A stretch of 64,000 bases of DNA, taken from contig NZ_LHZC01000057.1 in the NCBI RefSeq assembly GCF_001580615.1, positions 62,001-126,000 of the forward strand, read 5' to 3'. The position numbers were made by a program, and so were the translations under genes. The notes beneath the pieces were generated by a model. The model made no database searches, was not told the origin of the DNA, and worked only from the letters and a program-made list of their open reading frames with translations. The number at the start of each line of letters is the position of its first letter. The first letter of the stretch is position 1. This document shows positions 50,373 to 58,648 of this stretch, one piece after another. Source of the stretch: Acetobacter malorum (GTDB lineage: Bacteria > Pseudomonadota > Alphaproteobacteria > Acetobacterales > Acetobacteraceae).

Positions 50373-52832
50373 TTAGCGCAGGGTTGCCCCTGTTGCTTTG
50401 GCGACAGCGGCCACAATACGCTCGGAAACAGCTTCCAGTTCCGCATCCGTCAGGCTTTTGTCCACGGGCTGCAAGGTGACTTCCACCCCCATGGAACGAT
50501 GCCCTTCCGGCACATGCTCACCTTCATACAGGTCAAACAGGCTGACATCGGACACGAGATTGCGGTCCGCACCCTTCACGGCTTTCAGCAGCTTTTCACC
50601 CGGCACGTCGCGCGCCACCACAAAGGCAAAGTCACGCCGCACAGGCTGGAAGGCAGAGAGTTTCGGCGCGGATTTCCGGCGGCGCTTCGGTTCCGGCACG
50701 GCATCCAGCAGGATTTCAAATCCCACGACCGGCACATCAATGCCTTCCGCCTGCAACAGAGACGGATGCAGCTCACCAAAGTAGCCCAGCACCATTTTCG
50801 GCCCCTGACGCAGCACGCCAGACCGGCCCGGATGATACCATGACGGCGCATCCGGCGTCGCACTCAGCCCCTCAACCGACACACCAAGCTGTGTGAGCAG
50901 TTCCAGCGCATCCGCCTTGGCCGTCCACAGGGACACAGCCGTGCTGACCTGCCCCGGATAACGCGGCGTATGGCCAGCGCGGAGGCCCGCGGCAATCTGC
51001 TGCTGCCCGTCTTCCGAGAACCCGGCCCCAATTTCAAACAGCCCGATATCCGCCCAGCCCCGCGCAGCATTGCGCTGGCTGGCTGCAACCAGATTGACCA
51101 TGGGCGTGGGGCGCATCTGGTCCAGATCAGATGCAATGGGGTTCAGCAGCCGCAGGGAGTCCGGTGCGCCACCAAAGCGCAGCGCATCCTCATGTGAGAC
51201 GAAGGAGAACCCAACCGTTTCCACCAGTCCACGTGCAGCCAGAACCCGACGCGCCCGCGCAGCCCGCACCTGACGCGGCGTAAGAGCCACAGCAGGCACT
51301 ACGCTGACAGACGGCAGCGGCACAGGCGGCACAGCGTCCAGCCCTTTCAGGCGCAGCACTTCTTCCACCAGATCGCTCTCGGCTTCAATCAGTTCCACAC
51401 CTTCGGCAGCACGAGCGGCCTGATCAGCAGGCAGATCCTGCCCCTGAGCCAGAACCGGCTTCTGAGCAATATCATTGCGCCAGGACGGCACGCTGGCCCG
51501 CACATGGGTCTCGGTCTTTTCCTGAACCTCAAAGCCAAGCTTTTCCAGCAGGGCGATGCTGTCCTGCGCAGGCACATCCAGCCCACCCAGATCCCGCACC
51601 CGGTTGAACCGCAGCGTAGCTTCCCGCTGCCATGCGGGCTGCTCACCAGCGGAGACAACCTCACTGGCTTCACCGCCGCACAGCTCAATAATCATGCGGG
51701 TTGCAGCTTCCATAGCTGCAACGGGCAGAGCCGGGTCCACGCCGCGCTCAAAGCGATAACTGGAATCAGAAGATAGCCCCAGACGGCGGCAGCTCAGAGC
51801 AATATGCACGGGGTCAAACAGCGCACATTCCACGAACACGTCCGTCGTGCCCTCATCCGCACCAGAGGCGTCGCCGCCCATAATGCCCCCAACGGACTGC
51901 ACGCCGTTGGCATCGGTAATCACGCAGTCATCCGGCGTGACCGTATAGTCCTGCCCGTCCAGCGCCTTAAAGGTCTCTCCGGCACCGTGACACAGGGTCA
52001 GACGGCTACCTGAAAGTTTTTTAACATCAAAGACATGCAGAGGGCGACCAAGATCAAAACAGAAGTAATTGGTAATATCCACCAGCGTAGAAATAGACCG
52101 CAGACCAATGCTTTCCAGCTTGCGGCGCAGCCATTCCGGGCTGGGACCATTCTTCACGCCCCGCACGGTGCGACCAAGCACCCACGGGCAGGCTTCCGGG
52201 TAGGAATTTTCCCATGTGATGGGGGACTCAAACGTCCCTTCAACCGCCTCGGCCATCCATGGCCGCAGCGTGCCCAGACCAGCTGCAGCGAGGTCACGCG
52301 CAATCCCACGTACGCTCAGCGCATCGCCACGGTTGGGGGTGATGGCGATTTCAATCACCACGTCGTCCAGACCGGCAAAATCGGCATAGGACTGACCGGG
52401 GAGTGTATCTTCCGGCAGTTCCGCAATACCGCCGGTATCTTCCCCCATGCCCAGCTCACGCAGGGAGCACAGCATGCCGCCGCTGGCTTCCCCACGGATT
52501 TTGCCTGCCTTGATGGTGATATCCAGCCCCGGCACATACGTGCCCGGTTTTGCAAAAATGACTGCCAGACCGGCGCGGGCGTTCGGCGCGCCGCACACAA
52601 CCTGCACATCAGTCATGCCCGGCCCGGCATCCACGCGGCAGACCTGCAAGCGGTCCGCGTTCGGGTGCTGGGTGGCTTCCAGAATACGGGCGGTCAGGAA
52701 CGGCTCAAGCGCCGCACCGGGGTTTTCCACCCCTTCAACCTCAAGGCCAATCTGGTTCAGTTTGGCGCAGATTTCCTCAACCGTGGCTGAGGTTTCAAGA
52801 TGGTCATACAGCCATGAAAGCGTAAATTTCAT
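50373..52832 (-). CDS. pheT: Phenylalanine--tRNA ligase beta subunit
   Basis: The 819-residue protein has the standard order: N-terminal tRNA-binding (OB) domain (residues about 40-150), B3/B4 editing domain (about 210-380), B5 DNA-binding-like domain (about 400-475), a catalytic-like core and the C-terminal FDX-ACB anticodon-binding domain (about 725-818). The B5 region is interrupted by a Pro/Ala/Gln-rich insert (about residues 485-515) not usual in short homologs. It pairs with PheS to charge tRNA(Phe). It starts three bases after the pheS stop. Confidence 0.96.
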   Translation of the reverse strand: MKFTLSWLYDHLETSATVEEICAKLNQIGLEVEGVENPGAALEPFLTARILEATQHPNADRLQVCRVDAGPGMTDVQVVCGAPNARAGLAVIFAKPGTYVPGLDITIKAGKIRGEASGGMLCSLRELGMGEDTGGIAELPEDTLPGQSYADFAGLDDVVIEIAITPNRGDALSVRGIARDLAAAGLGTLRPWMAEAVEGTFESPITWENSYPEACPWVLGRTVRGVKNGPSPEWLRRKLESIGLRSISTLVDITNYFCFDLGRPLHVFDVKKLSGSRLTLCHGAGETFKALDGQDYTVTPDDCVITDANGVQSVGGIMGGDASGADEGTTDVFVECALFDPVHIALSCRRLGLSSDSSYRFERGVDPALPVAAMEAATRMIIELCGGEASEVVSAGEQPAWQREATLRFNRVRDLGGLDVPAQDSIALLEKLGFEVQEKTETHVRASVPSWRNDIAQKPVLAQGQDLPADQAARAAEGVELIEAESDLVEEVLRLKGLDAVPPVPLPSVSVVPAVALTPRQVRAARARRVLAARGLVETVGFSFVSHEDALRFGGAPDSLRLLNPIASDLDQMRPTPMVNLVAASQRNAARGWADIGLFEIGAGFSEDGQQQIAAGLRAGHTPRYPGQVSTAVSLWTAKADALELLTQLGVSVEGLSATPDAPSWYHPGRSGVLRQGPKMVLGYFGELHPSLLQAEGIDVPVVGFEILLDAVPEPKRRRKSAPKLSAFQPVRRDFAFVVARDVPGEKLLKAVKGADRNLVSDVSLFDLYEGEHVPEGHRSMGVEVTLQPVDKSLTDAELEAVSERIVAAVAKATGATLR

Positions 52833-52835
52833 GTC

Positions 52836-53906
52836 TTACACCCCTTCGTGCAGCAGTGCGGGCGCAAGCGGGTCAGACCCGTAATGACGCAGCCAGCGAA
52901 TATCACTCTCATAGAACGAACGCAGATCGGGAATGCCGTTCTTCAGCATGGTCAGGCGCTCAACGCCCATCCCGAAGGCAAAGCCCTGCCATTCACGCGG
53001 GTCCAGACCACAGTTGGCCAGCACGCGGGCGTGAATCATGCCGGAGCCCAGCACTTCCAGCCAGTCTTCCCCGCCACCAATCTCACCCGTGCGGCGAGAC
53101 CAGCCGATATCCACTTCCATGGAAGGCTCGGTAAACGGGAAGTAGGAGGAGCGGAAGCGTACCGGCAGATCCGGCTTGTCAAAAAACACCCGCAGGAACT
53201 CAATCAGGCAGCCCTTGAGGTGCCCCAGCGTAATGCCCTGCCCGACCACCAGACCTTCGCACTGGTGGAACATGGGGGAATGGGTCGCATCATGGTCAGC
53301 ACGATAGGTGCGGCCGGGGCAGATCACGCGGATCGGCGGCTTCTGGCTGAGCATGGTGCGGATCTGCACGCCAGAGGTCTGGGTGCGCAGTACGCGCGCA
53401 ACATCCAGCCCCGGCACGGGCGGCAGATAGAACGTGTCATGGTCGGTCCGGGCGGGGTGATGGTCCGGCGTGTTCAGGGCGGAGAAGTTATGCCAGTCCG
53501 TCTCGATATCCGGCCCTTCCGCCACACTGAAGCCCATGGCCCCGAAAATGGCGGTCATTTCTTCCACAGCGCGGCTGATGGGGTGAATAGACCCCTGTGC
53601 CGTCACGGGTGGCGGCAGGCTGACATCCACACGCTCGGCAACCAGACGGGCTTCCAGCGCTGCGGCTTCCAGCTCACGCCCACGGTCTTCAATGGCCCGC
53701 GTCAGGTCATCGCGCAGGCGGTTGAGCGCCACGCCACGCGCCTTACGCTCGTCCGGGGCCATTTTCCCCAGCGCCTTGAGCAACGCCGTCAGGCGGCCTG
53801 ATTTACCCAGTGTGCCAACACGCACGGCATCCCATGCCCGCATATCGGCCGCACCGGCCAGTTCCGACAGGACGTCCTGCCGGAGAATCTCAAGATCGTC
53901 GCTCAT
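52836..53906 (-). CDS. pheS: Phenylalanine--tRNA ligase alpha subunit
   Basis: The 356-residue protein has an N-terminal coiled coil (residues about 1-90), then the class II catalytic core: motif 1 region around HPISRAVEEMTAIFGAMGF, motif 2 TYRADHDATHSPMFHQCEGLVV and motif 3 FAFGMGVERLTML. Ala/Gly residues around FAFGMG form the phenylalanine pocket. It is the catalytic subunit of the heterotetramer. It lies between rplT and pheT on the same strand, with a terminator-like hairpin 95 bases upstream. Confidence 0.96.
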   Translation of the reverse strand: MSDDLEILRQDVLSELAGAADMRAWDAVRVGTLGKSGRLTALLKALGKMAPDERKARGVALNRLRDDLTRAIEDRGRELEAAALEARLVAERVDVSLPPPVTAQGSIHPISRAVEEMTAIFGAMGFSVAEGPDIETDWHNFSALNTPDHHPARTDHDTFYLPPVPGLDVARVLRTQTSGVQIRTMLSQKPPIRVICPGRTYRADHDATHSPMFHQCEGLVVGQGITLGHLKGCLIEFLRVFFDKPDLPVRFRSSYFPFTEPSMEVDIGWSRRTGEIGGGEDWLEVLGSGMIHARVLANCGLDPREWQGFAFGMGVERLTMLKNGIPDLRSFYESDIRWLRHYGSDPLAPALLHEGV

Positions 53907-54000
53907 GAAACCTCACACGAGAGGGGAAAATGCTAGGAGGCGGATACCCGCTCAGCCGCGCAGAGAAAACCCCTTAGCCAGAAAAACAGCCGCCGGAACA

Positions 54001-54030
54001 AAAAAGGCCGCCCTTGCGGACGGCCTTTTT
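54001..54030 (-). terminator. Rho-independent terminator of rpmI-rplT
   Basis: On the minus strand a CGGCC-rich stem (AAAAAGGCCG with CGGCCTTTTT, ten pairs) ends in a T run 23 bases past the rplT stop. It separates the ribosomal-protein genes from pheST, or attenuates reading into them. Confidence 0.9.
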
Positions 54031-54052
54031 CAGGACAAATCGGCCAGAAGCC

Positions 54053-54412
54053 TCAGGCAGCCAGAGCGGCCTGAGCTTTCTTCACGATTTCCGCAAACGT
54101 TGCGGCGTCATCAAAAGCGATGGCGGCCAGAACTTTACGGTCGATTTCAATGCCAGCCTTGTCCAGACCGTTGATGAAACGGCTGTAGGTCAGGCCGTGC
54201 TCACGCACAGCAGCATTGATACGCTGGATCCACAGAGCGCGGAATTCGCGCTTCTTGTTCCGGCGATCGCGGTATGCGTACTGGAGAGACTTTTCAAGCC
54301 GTTCCAGAGCAATGCGATAGTTTGTAGAAGACCGGCCACGGAAGCCCTTGGACATGTCCAGGACTTTTTTGTGACGAGCGTGGGTTGTTACACCGCGTTT
54401 TACACGTGCCAT
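54053..54412 (-). CDS. rplT: 50S ribosomal protein bL20
   Basis: The 119-residue protein opens [46 protein letters not shown] and a C-terminal helix follow. It binds 23S rRNA early in assembly and in many bacteria also represses its own operon. It lies 14 bases after rpmI, with no infC before the pair. Confidence 0.98.
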   Translation of the reverse strand: MARVKRGVTTHARHKKVLDMSKGFRGRSSTNYRIALERLEKSLQYAYRDRRNKKREFRALWIQRINAAVREHGLTYSRFINGLDKAGIEIDRKVLAAIAFDDAATFAEIVKKAQAALAA

Positions 54413-54426
54413 ATCTCAGATGCTCC

Positions 54427-54630
54427 TCAAACCAGCCCGTAGGGTGCCCACTGCTTGACGGTACGACCGTCCTGCGGTGTCATCACCTGTGCGCCACGGT
54501 TGGTGCGCTTCATTTTCTGCGGACGCTTGATCATGCCGTGACGTTTACCGCACGGACCTGAGAGCACCTTGCCGGTTGCGGTGATTTTGAACCGCTTTTT
54601 GACCGACGACTTGGTCTTCATCTTGGGCAT
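54427..54630 (-). CDS. rpmI: 50S ribosomal protein bL35
   Basis: The 67-residue protein starts [20 protein letters not shown], the standard bL35 opening, with AGGAG before the ATG at 54630. An open frame further upstream to 54705 has no support. It forms an operon with rplT. infC, usually just upstream of rpmI, is not adjacent in this genome. Confidence 0.97.
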   Translation of the reverse strand: MPKMKTKSSVKKRFKITATGKVLSGPCGKRHGMIKRPQKMKRTNRGAQVMTPQDGRTVKQWAPYGLV

Positions 54631-54938
54631 TTCTTTACTCCTGAAAGCTCGAACCGCGCCCCTCTGTTGCCAGAGCGGCAAAACACGGCCGGGCATGCCC
54701 CACAAGCCCGGACGCGTGTAACGAAGGCGCTGACATAACGGAAAGTGCGGAGAGTTTCAAGCGGCATCTCACCGGGATTTTTCTGCGCAACCATGGTATG
54801 GTTCCTCATGGTCAGGCCTTTCCCGCCCGCAAACCGGGCACCGCACCCTGTGTACCACAGCCCTCCAGCGCGCTGTGATTGAAAGATTTTTAGCCTGCAC
54901 CAGATCTGCCTGAAAACAGAACGAGGTACGCCAATTTC

Positions 54939-56411
54939 ATGATTGCCCTTTCCAATACCACCCTCAAACAACTTCCGCCGCAGGTTCTCACCCCCGCCTA
55001 TGACCGCCAGAAGACCACACCGGGCATTGCCCATCTGGCCGTCGGCAACTTCCACCGGGCACATCAGGCGCTGTATGTTGATCGGGTATTGGCACGCCCC
55101 GGCCAGCAGGACTGGGCCATTGTGGGCGTAGGGCTGCGTGATAATACGCGGGAAACCCGCCGCGCCGCCATTATGGCGGAACAGGATGGCCTGTATACGC
55201 TGACGGAATTTGCACCGGACAACACGCACACCATCCGCGTTCTGGGCGCTATTACCGAATATGTGCAGGCCGCAAAGGATCGCGCCGCCGCCATCAAACG
55301 GCTGGCTGACCCGGCCATTAAAATTGTCAGCCTGACCATTACAGAAGGCGGCTACTACGTAGATGCCAGCGGCAAATTCATGCTGGATGATCCCGCTATT
55401 GCCGCGGACCTCAAGCGCGACGTGCCGGAAACCGCTTTCGGGCTGGTGACGGAAGCCCTGCGTTTGCGCCGGGAGAGTGGCATCGGCCCCTTCACCGTCA
55501 TGACGTGTGATAATCTGCGCGATAACGGCACCGTCGCCCGCACGGCGTTCTGCACCTTTGCGGAAGCGCGGGACCCGGCTCTGGGCGCGTGGATCAAGGA
55601 AAACGTGACTTTCCCCTCCACTATGGTGGACCGCATCACCCCGTCCGTTTCCGAGACCGACATTGCCCGGCTGGACGATATGAGCGGCATTGCGGACCAG
55701 ATGCCGCTGTTTGCGGAAGACTTCACGCAGTGGGTCATTGAGGACAAATTCTGTGCAGGTCGCCCGGAACTGGAAGCCGTTGGCGTGGAATTTACGGATG
55801 ATGTTGGCCCGTATGAGCAGGTGAAACTGCGCATGCTCAACGCCTCCCACTCCATGCTCGCCCTGCCCGGCGTGCTGATGGATTATGACACCGTGCCGCA
55901 CGCCATGGCTGACGCCGGACTCGTCACCCTGCTGGAGCAGTTTCTGGCAAATGATGCCAGTCCGCTCATCACTCCGCCCAAAGGTGTATCCCTCAGCGAC
56001 TATGCGCGTCAGGTTCTGCACCGCTTCCGCAACCCGGCTGTGGGAGACCAGCTTCTGCGCATTGCGTCAGATAGCGCCTCCAAGCTGCCGGTTTTCTGGA
56101 CCGACACCGTCAAAGGCGTCCTGAAAGACGGCAAAGACCATCGGCGTGTTGCCTTTGGTGTCGCCTGCTTCTTGGAATATCTGCGCGGCGAGACGGAAAG
56201 CCACAAAACCTACAAAATTGCCGAGCCGGGCCTGCCTGATGCCGCCAAAGATCTGGCGCTGAAAGACGATCTGGCCGCAGGCCTGACCATGCCGGTCTTC
56301 TCTGGCTGGGATCTGGACCAGTATCCGGCGTTTGTTGAGGATGTAACCAAACTGCGCAGCAGTATCCGCACGCACGGCGCGCGCCAGACACTTAAAGAAC
56401 TCGGCCTGTAA
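54939..56411 (+). CDS. Mannitol/polyol 2-dehydrogenase, long-chain (MtlK type)
   Basis: The 490-residue protein belongs to the mannitol dehydrogenase long-chain family. The dinucleotide-binding region includes IAHLAVGNFHRAHQALYVDRV. The catalytic residues align with Pseudomonas mannitol 2-dehydrogenase: Asn192 (CDNLRDNG), Lys296, Asn301 and His304 (VKLRMLNASHS). It interconverts mannitol and fructose with NAD(P) in the cytoplasm; fructuronate or arabitol activity cannot be excluded. It is monocistronic with its own terminator. The 233-base gap before it contains no gene. Confidence 0.9.
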   Translation: MIALSNTTLKQLPPQVLTPAYDRQKTTPGIAHLAVGNFHRAHQALYVDRVLARPGQQDWAIVGVGLRDNTRETRRAAIMAEQDGLYTLTEFAPDNTHTIRVLGAITEYVQAAKDRAAAIKRLADPAIKIVSLTITEGGYYVDASGKFMLDDPAIAADLKRDVPETAFGLVTEALRLRRESGIGPFTVMTCDNLRDNGTVARTAFCTFAEARDPALGAWIKENVTFPSTMVDRITPSVSETDIARLDDMSGIADQMPLFAEDFTQWVIEDKFCAGRPELEAVGVEFTDDVGPYEQVKLRMLNASHSMLALPGVLMDYDTVPHAMADAGLVTLLEQFLANDASPLITPPKGVSLSDYARQVLHRFRNPAVGDQLLRIASDSASKLPVFWTDTVKGVLKDGKDHRRVAFGVACFLEYLRGETESHKTYKIAEPGLPDAAKDLALKDDLAAGLTMPVFSGWDLDQYPAFVEDVTKLRSSIRTHGARQTLKELGL

Positions 56412-56426
56412 TTCTGTTATAACACT

Positions 56427-56459
56427 AAAGTTCTGCTCGTTTTTTCGGGCAGAACTTTT
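56427..56459 (+). terminator. Rho-independent terminator of the mannitol dehydrogenase gene
   Basis: AAAGTTCTGC pairs with GCAGAACTTT, extended by TCG/CGG around a six-T loop and followed by one more T. Confidence 0.85.
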
Positions 56460-56822
56460 CCTGCAGGCAACTACACTGCGTAAACAAGCCAAAACCGCTC
56501 ACAAAAACAGGGGTTTCCGCACGCAGTGGGCGCATGTCTTACATGCAAAAGAGCCCCCGTCGATATAGAGAAAAATACAGTCAAGGGGGAAACTGGCTGA
56601 TTTCCATAACATTATCGTGTTTCAAATAAATCTTATTCAGATTTCTCTGCTTTACGCACAAACCTATGCGTTTATTTGCAGGCCAAATCCAGATAAGTTT
56701 TGTCCACTATTAAATAACAGACCTTCAGACGGCAGGTTCCCGGACCTCCCGAAGAGGAGGGACTGGATGTTTTCAGTCTTTCAGCTTCGGCTGGCTGTCG
56801 TATGCACAGGATTGGGGGTAGA
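56460..56822. other. 363-base A/T-rich region before the molybdenum dehydrogenase operon
   Basis: No gene is supported. The stretch 56590-56720 is clearly more A/T-rich than its surroundings, with TATTAAATAACAGA and TTCAAATAAATCTTATT as promoter-like sequence. A CCTCC/GGAGG hairpin lies near 56744-56760. It probably holds the promoter and regulatory region of the operon starting at 56823. Confidence 0.5.
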
Positions 56823-58154
56823 GTGATCAAACGTCTCTTAGCAGGAGCTGTCGGGGCTGGTGTCCTGGGTGGGCTCGGGTTTCTGTATTATGCATGGTAT
56901 CCGCCGATTGCCACGATAGAGCCGCCGGCGGCCAGCAGCTTTTCAGCCGAGCAGATTGAGCGCGGCCGCATTGTTGCCGCTGAAGGCTATTGTGCGGAGT
57001 GCCATACCCGCACAGATAATGGCGGCGGCCCTGAGCTTGCCGGTGACTACAAGATGGAAACCCCGTTCGGGGCCATCTATTCCTCCAACATTACCCCTGA
57101 CCCTGAAATGGGCATTGGCGCGTGGTCGGAAGAGGCTCTGCGCCGCTCCCTGCGCTATGGTGTCTCCCGTCAGGGCGTGCATCTGATCCCGGCTTTCCCG
57201 TACGATCACTTCACCAAAATGACGGATCAGGACATTTCTGATCTGTATGCCTTCCTGATGACACGGCCTGCCGTGCACATGTCCCGCCGCCCGAACGAAC
57301 TGCCGTTCCCCCTCAGCCTGCGTATTTTCCAGGCTGGCTGGAAGCTGATGTTCTTCACCCCCGGCGTCTACAAACCCGACCCCAGCCATGATGCGCTGTG
57401 GAACCGTGGTGCCTATCTGGCCGAAGGCAATGCCCACTGTGGTGCATGCCATACGCCGCGTAACCTGATGGGTGCTGAAAAGAAGGGCTCCATGTATGAC
57501 GGCGCTGTTGTTGATGCGTGGATTGCCCCCCCGCTGAACGACAAGAACCCGACCCCGACCACATGGACGGAAGACGAGCTGTACCAGTATCTGCGCTTTG
57601 GCGTAGCCCCGCTGCACGGCCCGGCTGGCGGCCCGATGTCCCCCATCCCGCACCGCTTCCTCTCTCAGGTGCCGGATTATGATGTGCATGCCCTTGCGCA
57701 TTACTATGCGGACGTGGACCACGCTGCGGAACGTCAGGGTCATGACAAAGCGGCTCTCGCCCGCGCCATGGAACAGTCCAAAAAGGACCTGATCGGCCCG
57801 AACACGCTGGACCCGGATGCCCGCCTGTATCAGGGCGCCTGTGGCGCCTGCCATTACAACGCAGCCCCCATGCCCGTCCTCGGCCGCCCGGATCTCGCTC
57901 TGAACAACGCGCTGTGGCTGGATGAACCGACCAACCTTTATCAGGTCATGCTGCACGGCCTGACGGCTGAAGAAGGCCAGTCCGGTGTCGCCATGCCCAG
58001 CTTCTATAACGCTCTGTCCGATGCAGACATGGCCCGCATTGCTGCCTATCTGCGCCGCACACGCACCACGCTGCCGCCCTGGACAGATCTTGAGAAGAAA
58101 GCTGCGGAAATTCGCAAGACCGTTAAAACCCTTCCCGTTAACTCTTCTCACTAA
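56823..58154 (+). CDS. Membrane-bound triheme cytochrome c subunit of a periplasmic dehydrogenase
   Basis: The protein is 443 residues from the GTG at 56823, which has GGGGG just before it (an ATG at 56802 adds seven residues). One N-terminal helix (LLAGAVGAGVLGGLGFLYYAW) anchors it in the membrane. Three CxxCH heme c sites follow: residues 57-61 (CAECH), 206-210 (CGACH) and 340-344 (CGACH), each in its own cytochrome domain. It passes electrons from the molybdenum subunit to ubiquinone. With the two following genes it forms a complete complex of the kind reported as AldFGH or AldSLC in Acetobacter. Confidence 0.92.
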   Translation: MIKRLLAGAVGAGVLGGLGFLYYAWYPPIATIEPPAASSFSAEQIERGRIVAAEGYCAECHTRTDNGGGPELAGDYKMETPFGAIYSSNITPDPEMGIGAWSEEALRRSLRYGVSRQGVHLIPAFPYDHFTKMTDQDISDLYAFLMTRPAVHMSRRPNELPFPLSLRIFQAGWKLMFFTPGVYKPDPSHDALWNRGAYLAEGNAHCGACHTPRNLMGAEKKGSMYDGAVVDAWIAPPLNDKNPTPTTWTEDELYQYLRFGVAPLHGPAGGPMSPIPHRFLSQVPDYDVHALAHYYADVDHAAERQGHDKAALARAMEQSKKDLIGPNTLDPDARLYQGACGACHYNAAPMPVLGRPDLALNNALWLDEPTNLYQVMLHGLTAEEGQSGVAMPSFYNALSDADMARIAAYLRRTRTTLPPWTDLEKKAAEIRKTVKTLPVNSSH

Positions 58155-58174
58155 GGCGGCACACGGAGCCACTC

Positions 58175-58648
58175 ATGATTAAGTTCAAACTCAATGGCCG
58201 TGACGTTTCCGTCGATGTGCCAGAAGATACCCCCCTGCTCTGGGCCCTGCGTGACGAGCTGGACCAGACAGGCACAAAATTTGGCTGTGGCGTTGGCCAG
58301 TGCGGTGCCTGCACCGTGCATGTGGGGGGCCGCGCCACCCGCTCCTGCATCACGCCGATCAGCTCCATTGAAGGCGCTGAGATCACCACGATTGAAGGGC
58401 TGCACCCCGAGGGTGAACACCCCGTGCAGCAGGCATGGCGGGATATTCAGGTTCCGCAGTGCGGTTACTGCCAGTCCGGCCAGATCATGCAGGCTGCCAG
58501 CCTGCTGAAGGACTATCCGGACCCGACGGATGAGGAAATTGACGGCGTGATGGGCGGCAGCCTGTGCCGCTGCATGACCTATGTCCGCATCCGCAAGGCT
58601 ATCAAGAAAGCCGCCGCCGCCATGCGTGAGGAGAAATCTAATGGGTAA
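58175..58648 (+). CDS. Two-[2Fe-2S] subunit of the molybdenum dehydrogenase
   Basis: The 157-residue protein is a xanthine-oxidase-family iron-sulfur subunit. Cys38, Cys43, Cys46 and Cys58 bind the plant-ferredoxin-type cluster. Cys96, Cys99, Cys131 and Cys133 (CGYC and CRC) bind the second cluster next to the molybdenum cofactor. It relays electrons from molybdenum to the cytochrome. It lies 20 bases after the cytochrome gene and overlaps the large-subunit start by eight bases, which indicates coupled translation. Confidence 0.95.
   Translation: MIKFKLNGRDVSVDVPEDTPLLWALRDELDQTGTKFGCGVGQCGACTVHVGGRATRSCITPISSIEGAEITTIEGLHPEGEHPVQQAWRDIQVPQCGYCQSGQIMQAASLLKDYPDPTDEEIDGVMGGSLCRCMTYVRIRKAIKKAAAAMREEKSNG

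Noticed and set aside
56617-56826. A 69-codon frame in the A/T-rich leader of the dehydrogenase operon
   Set aside because: Poor start context and mixed hydrophobic composition; it lies across the likely promoter.
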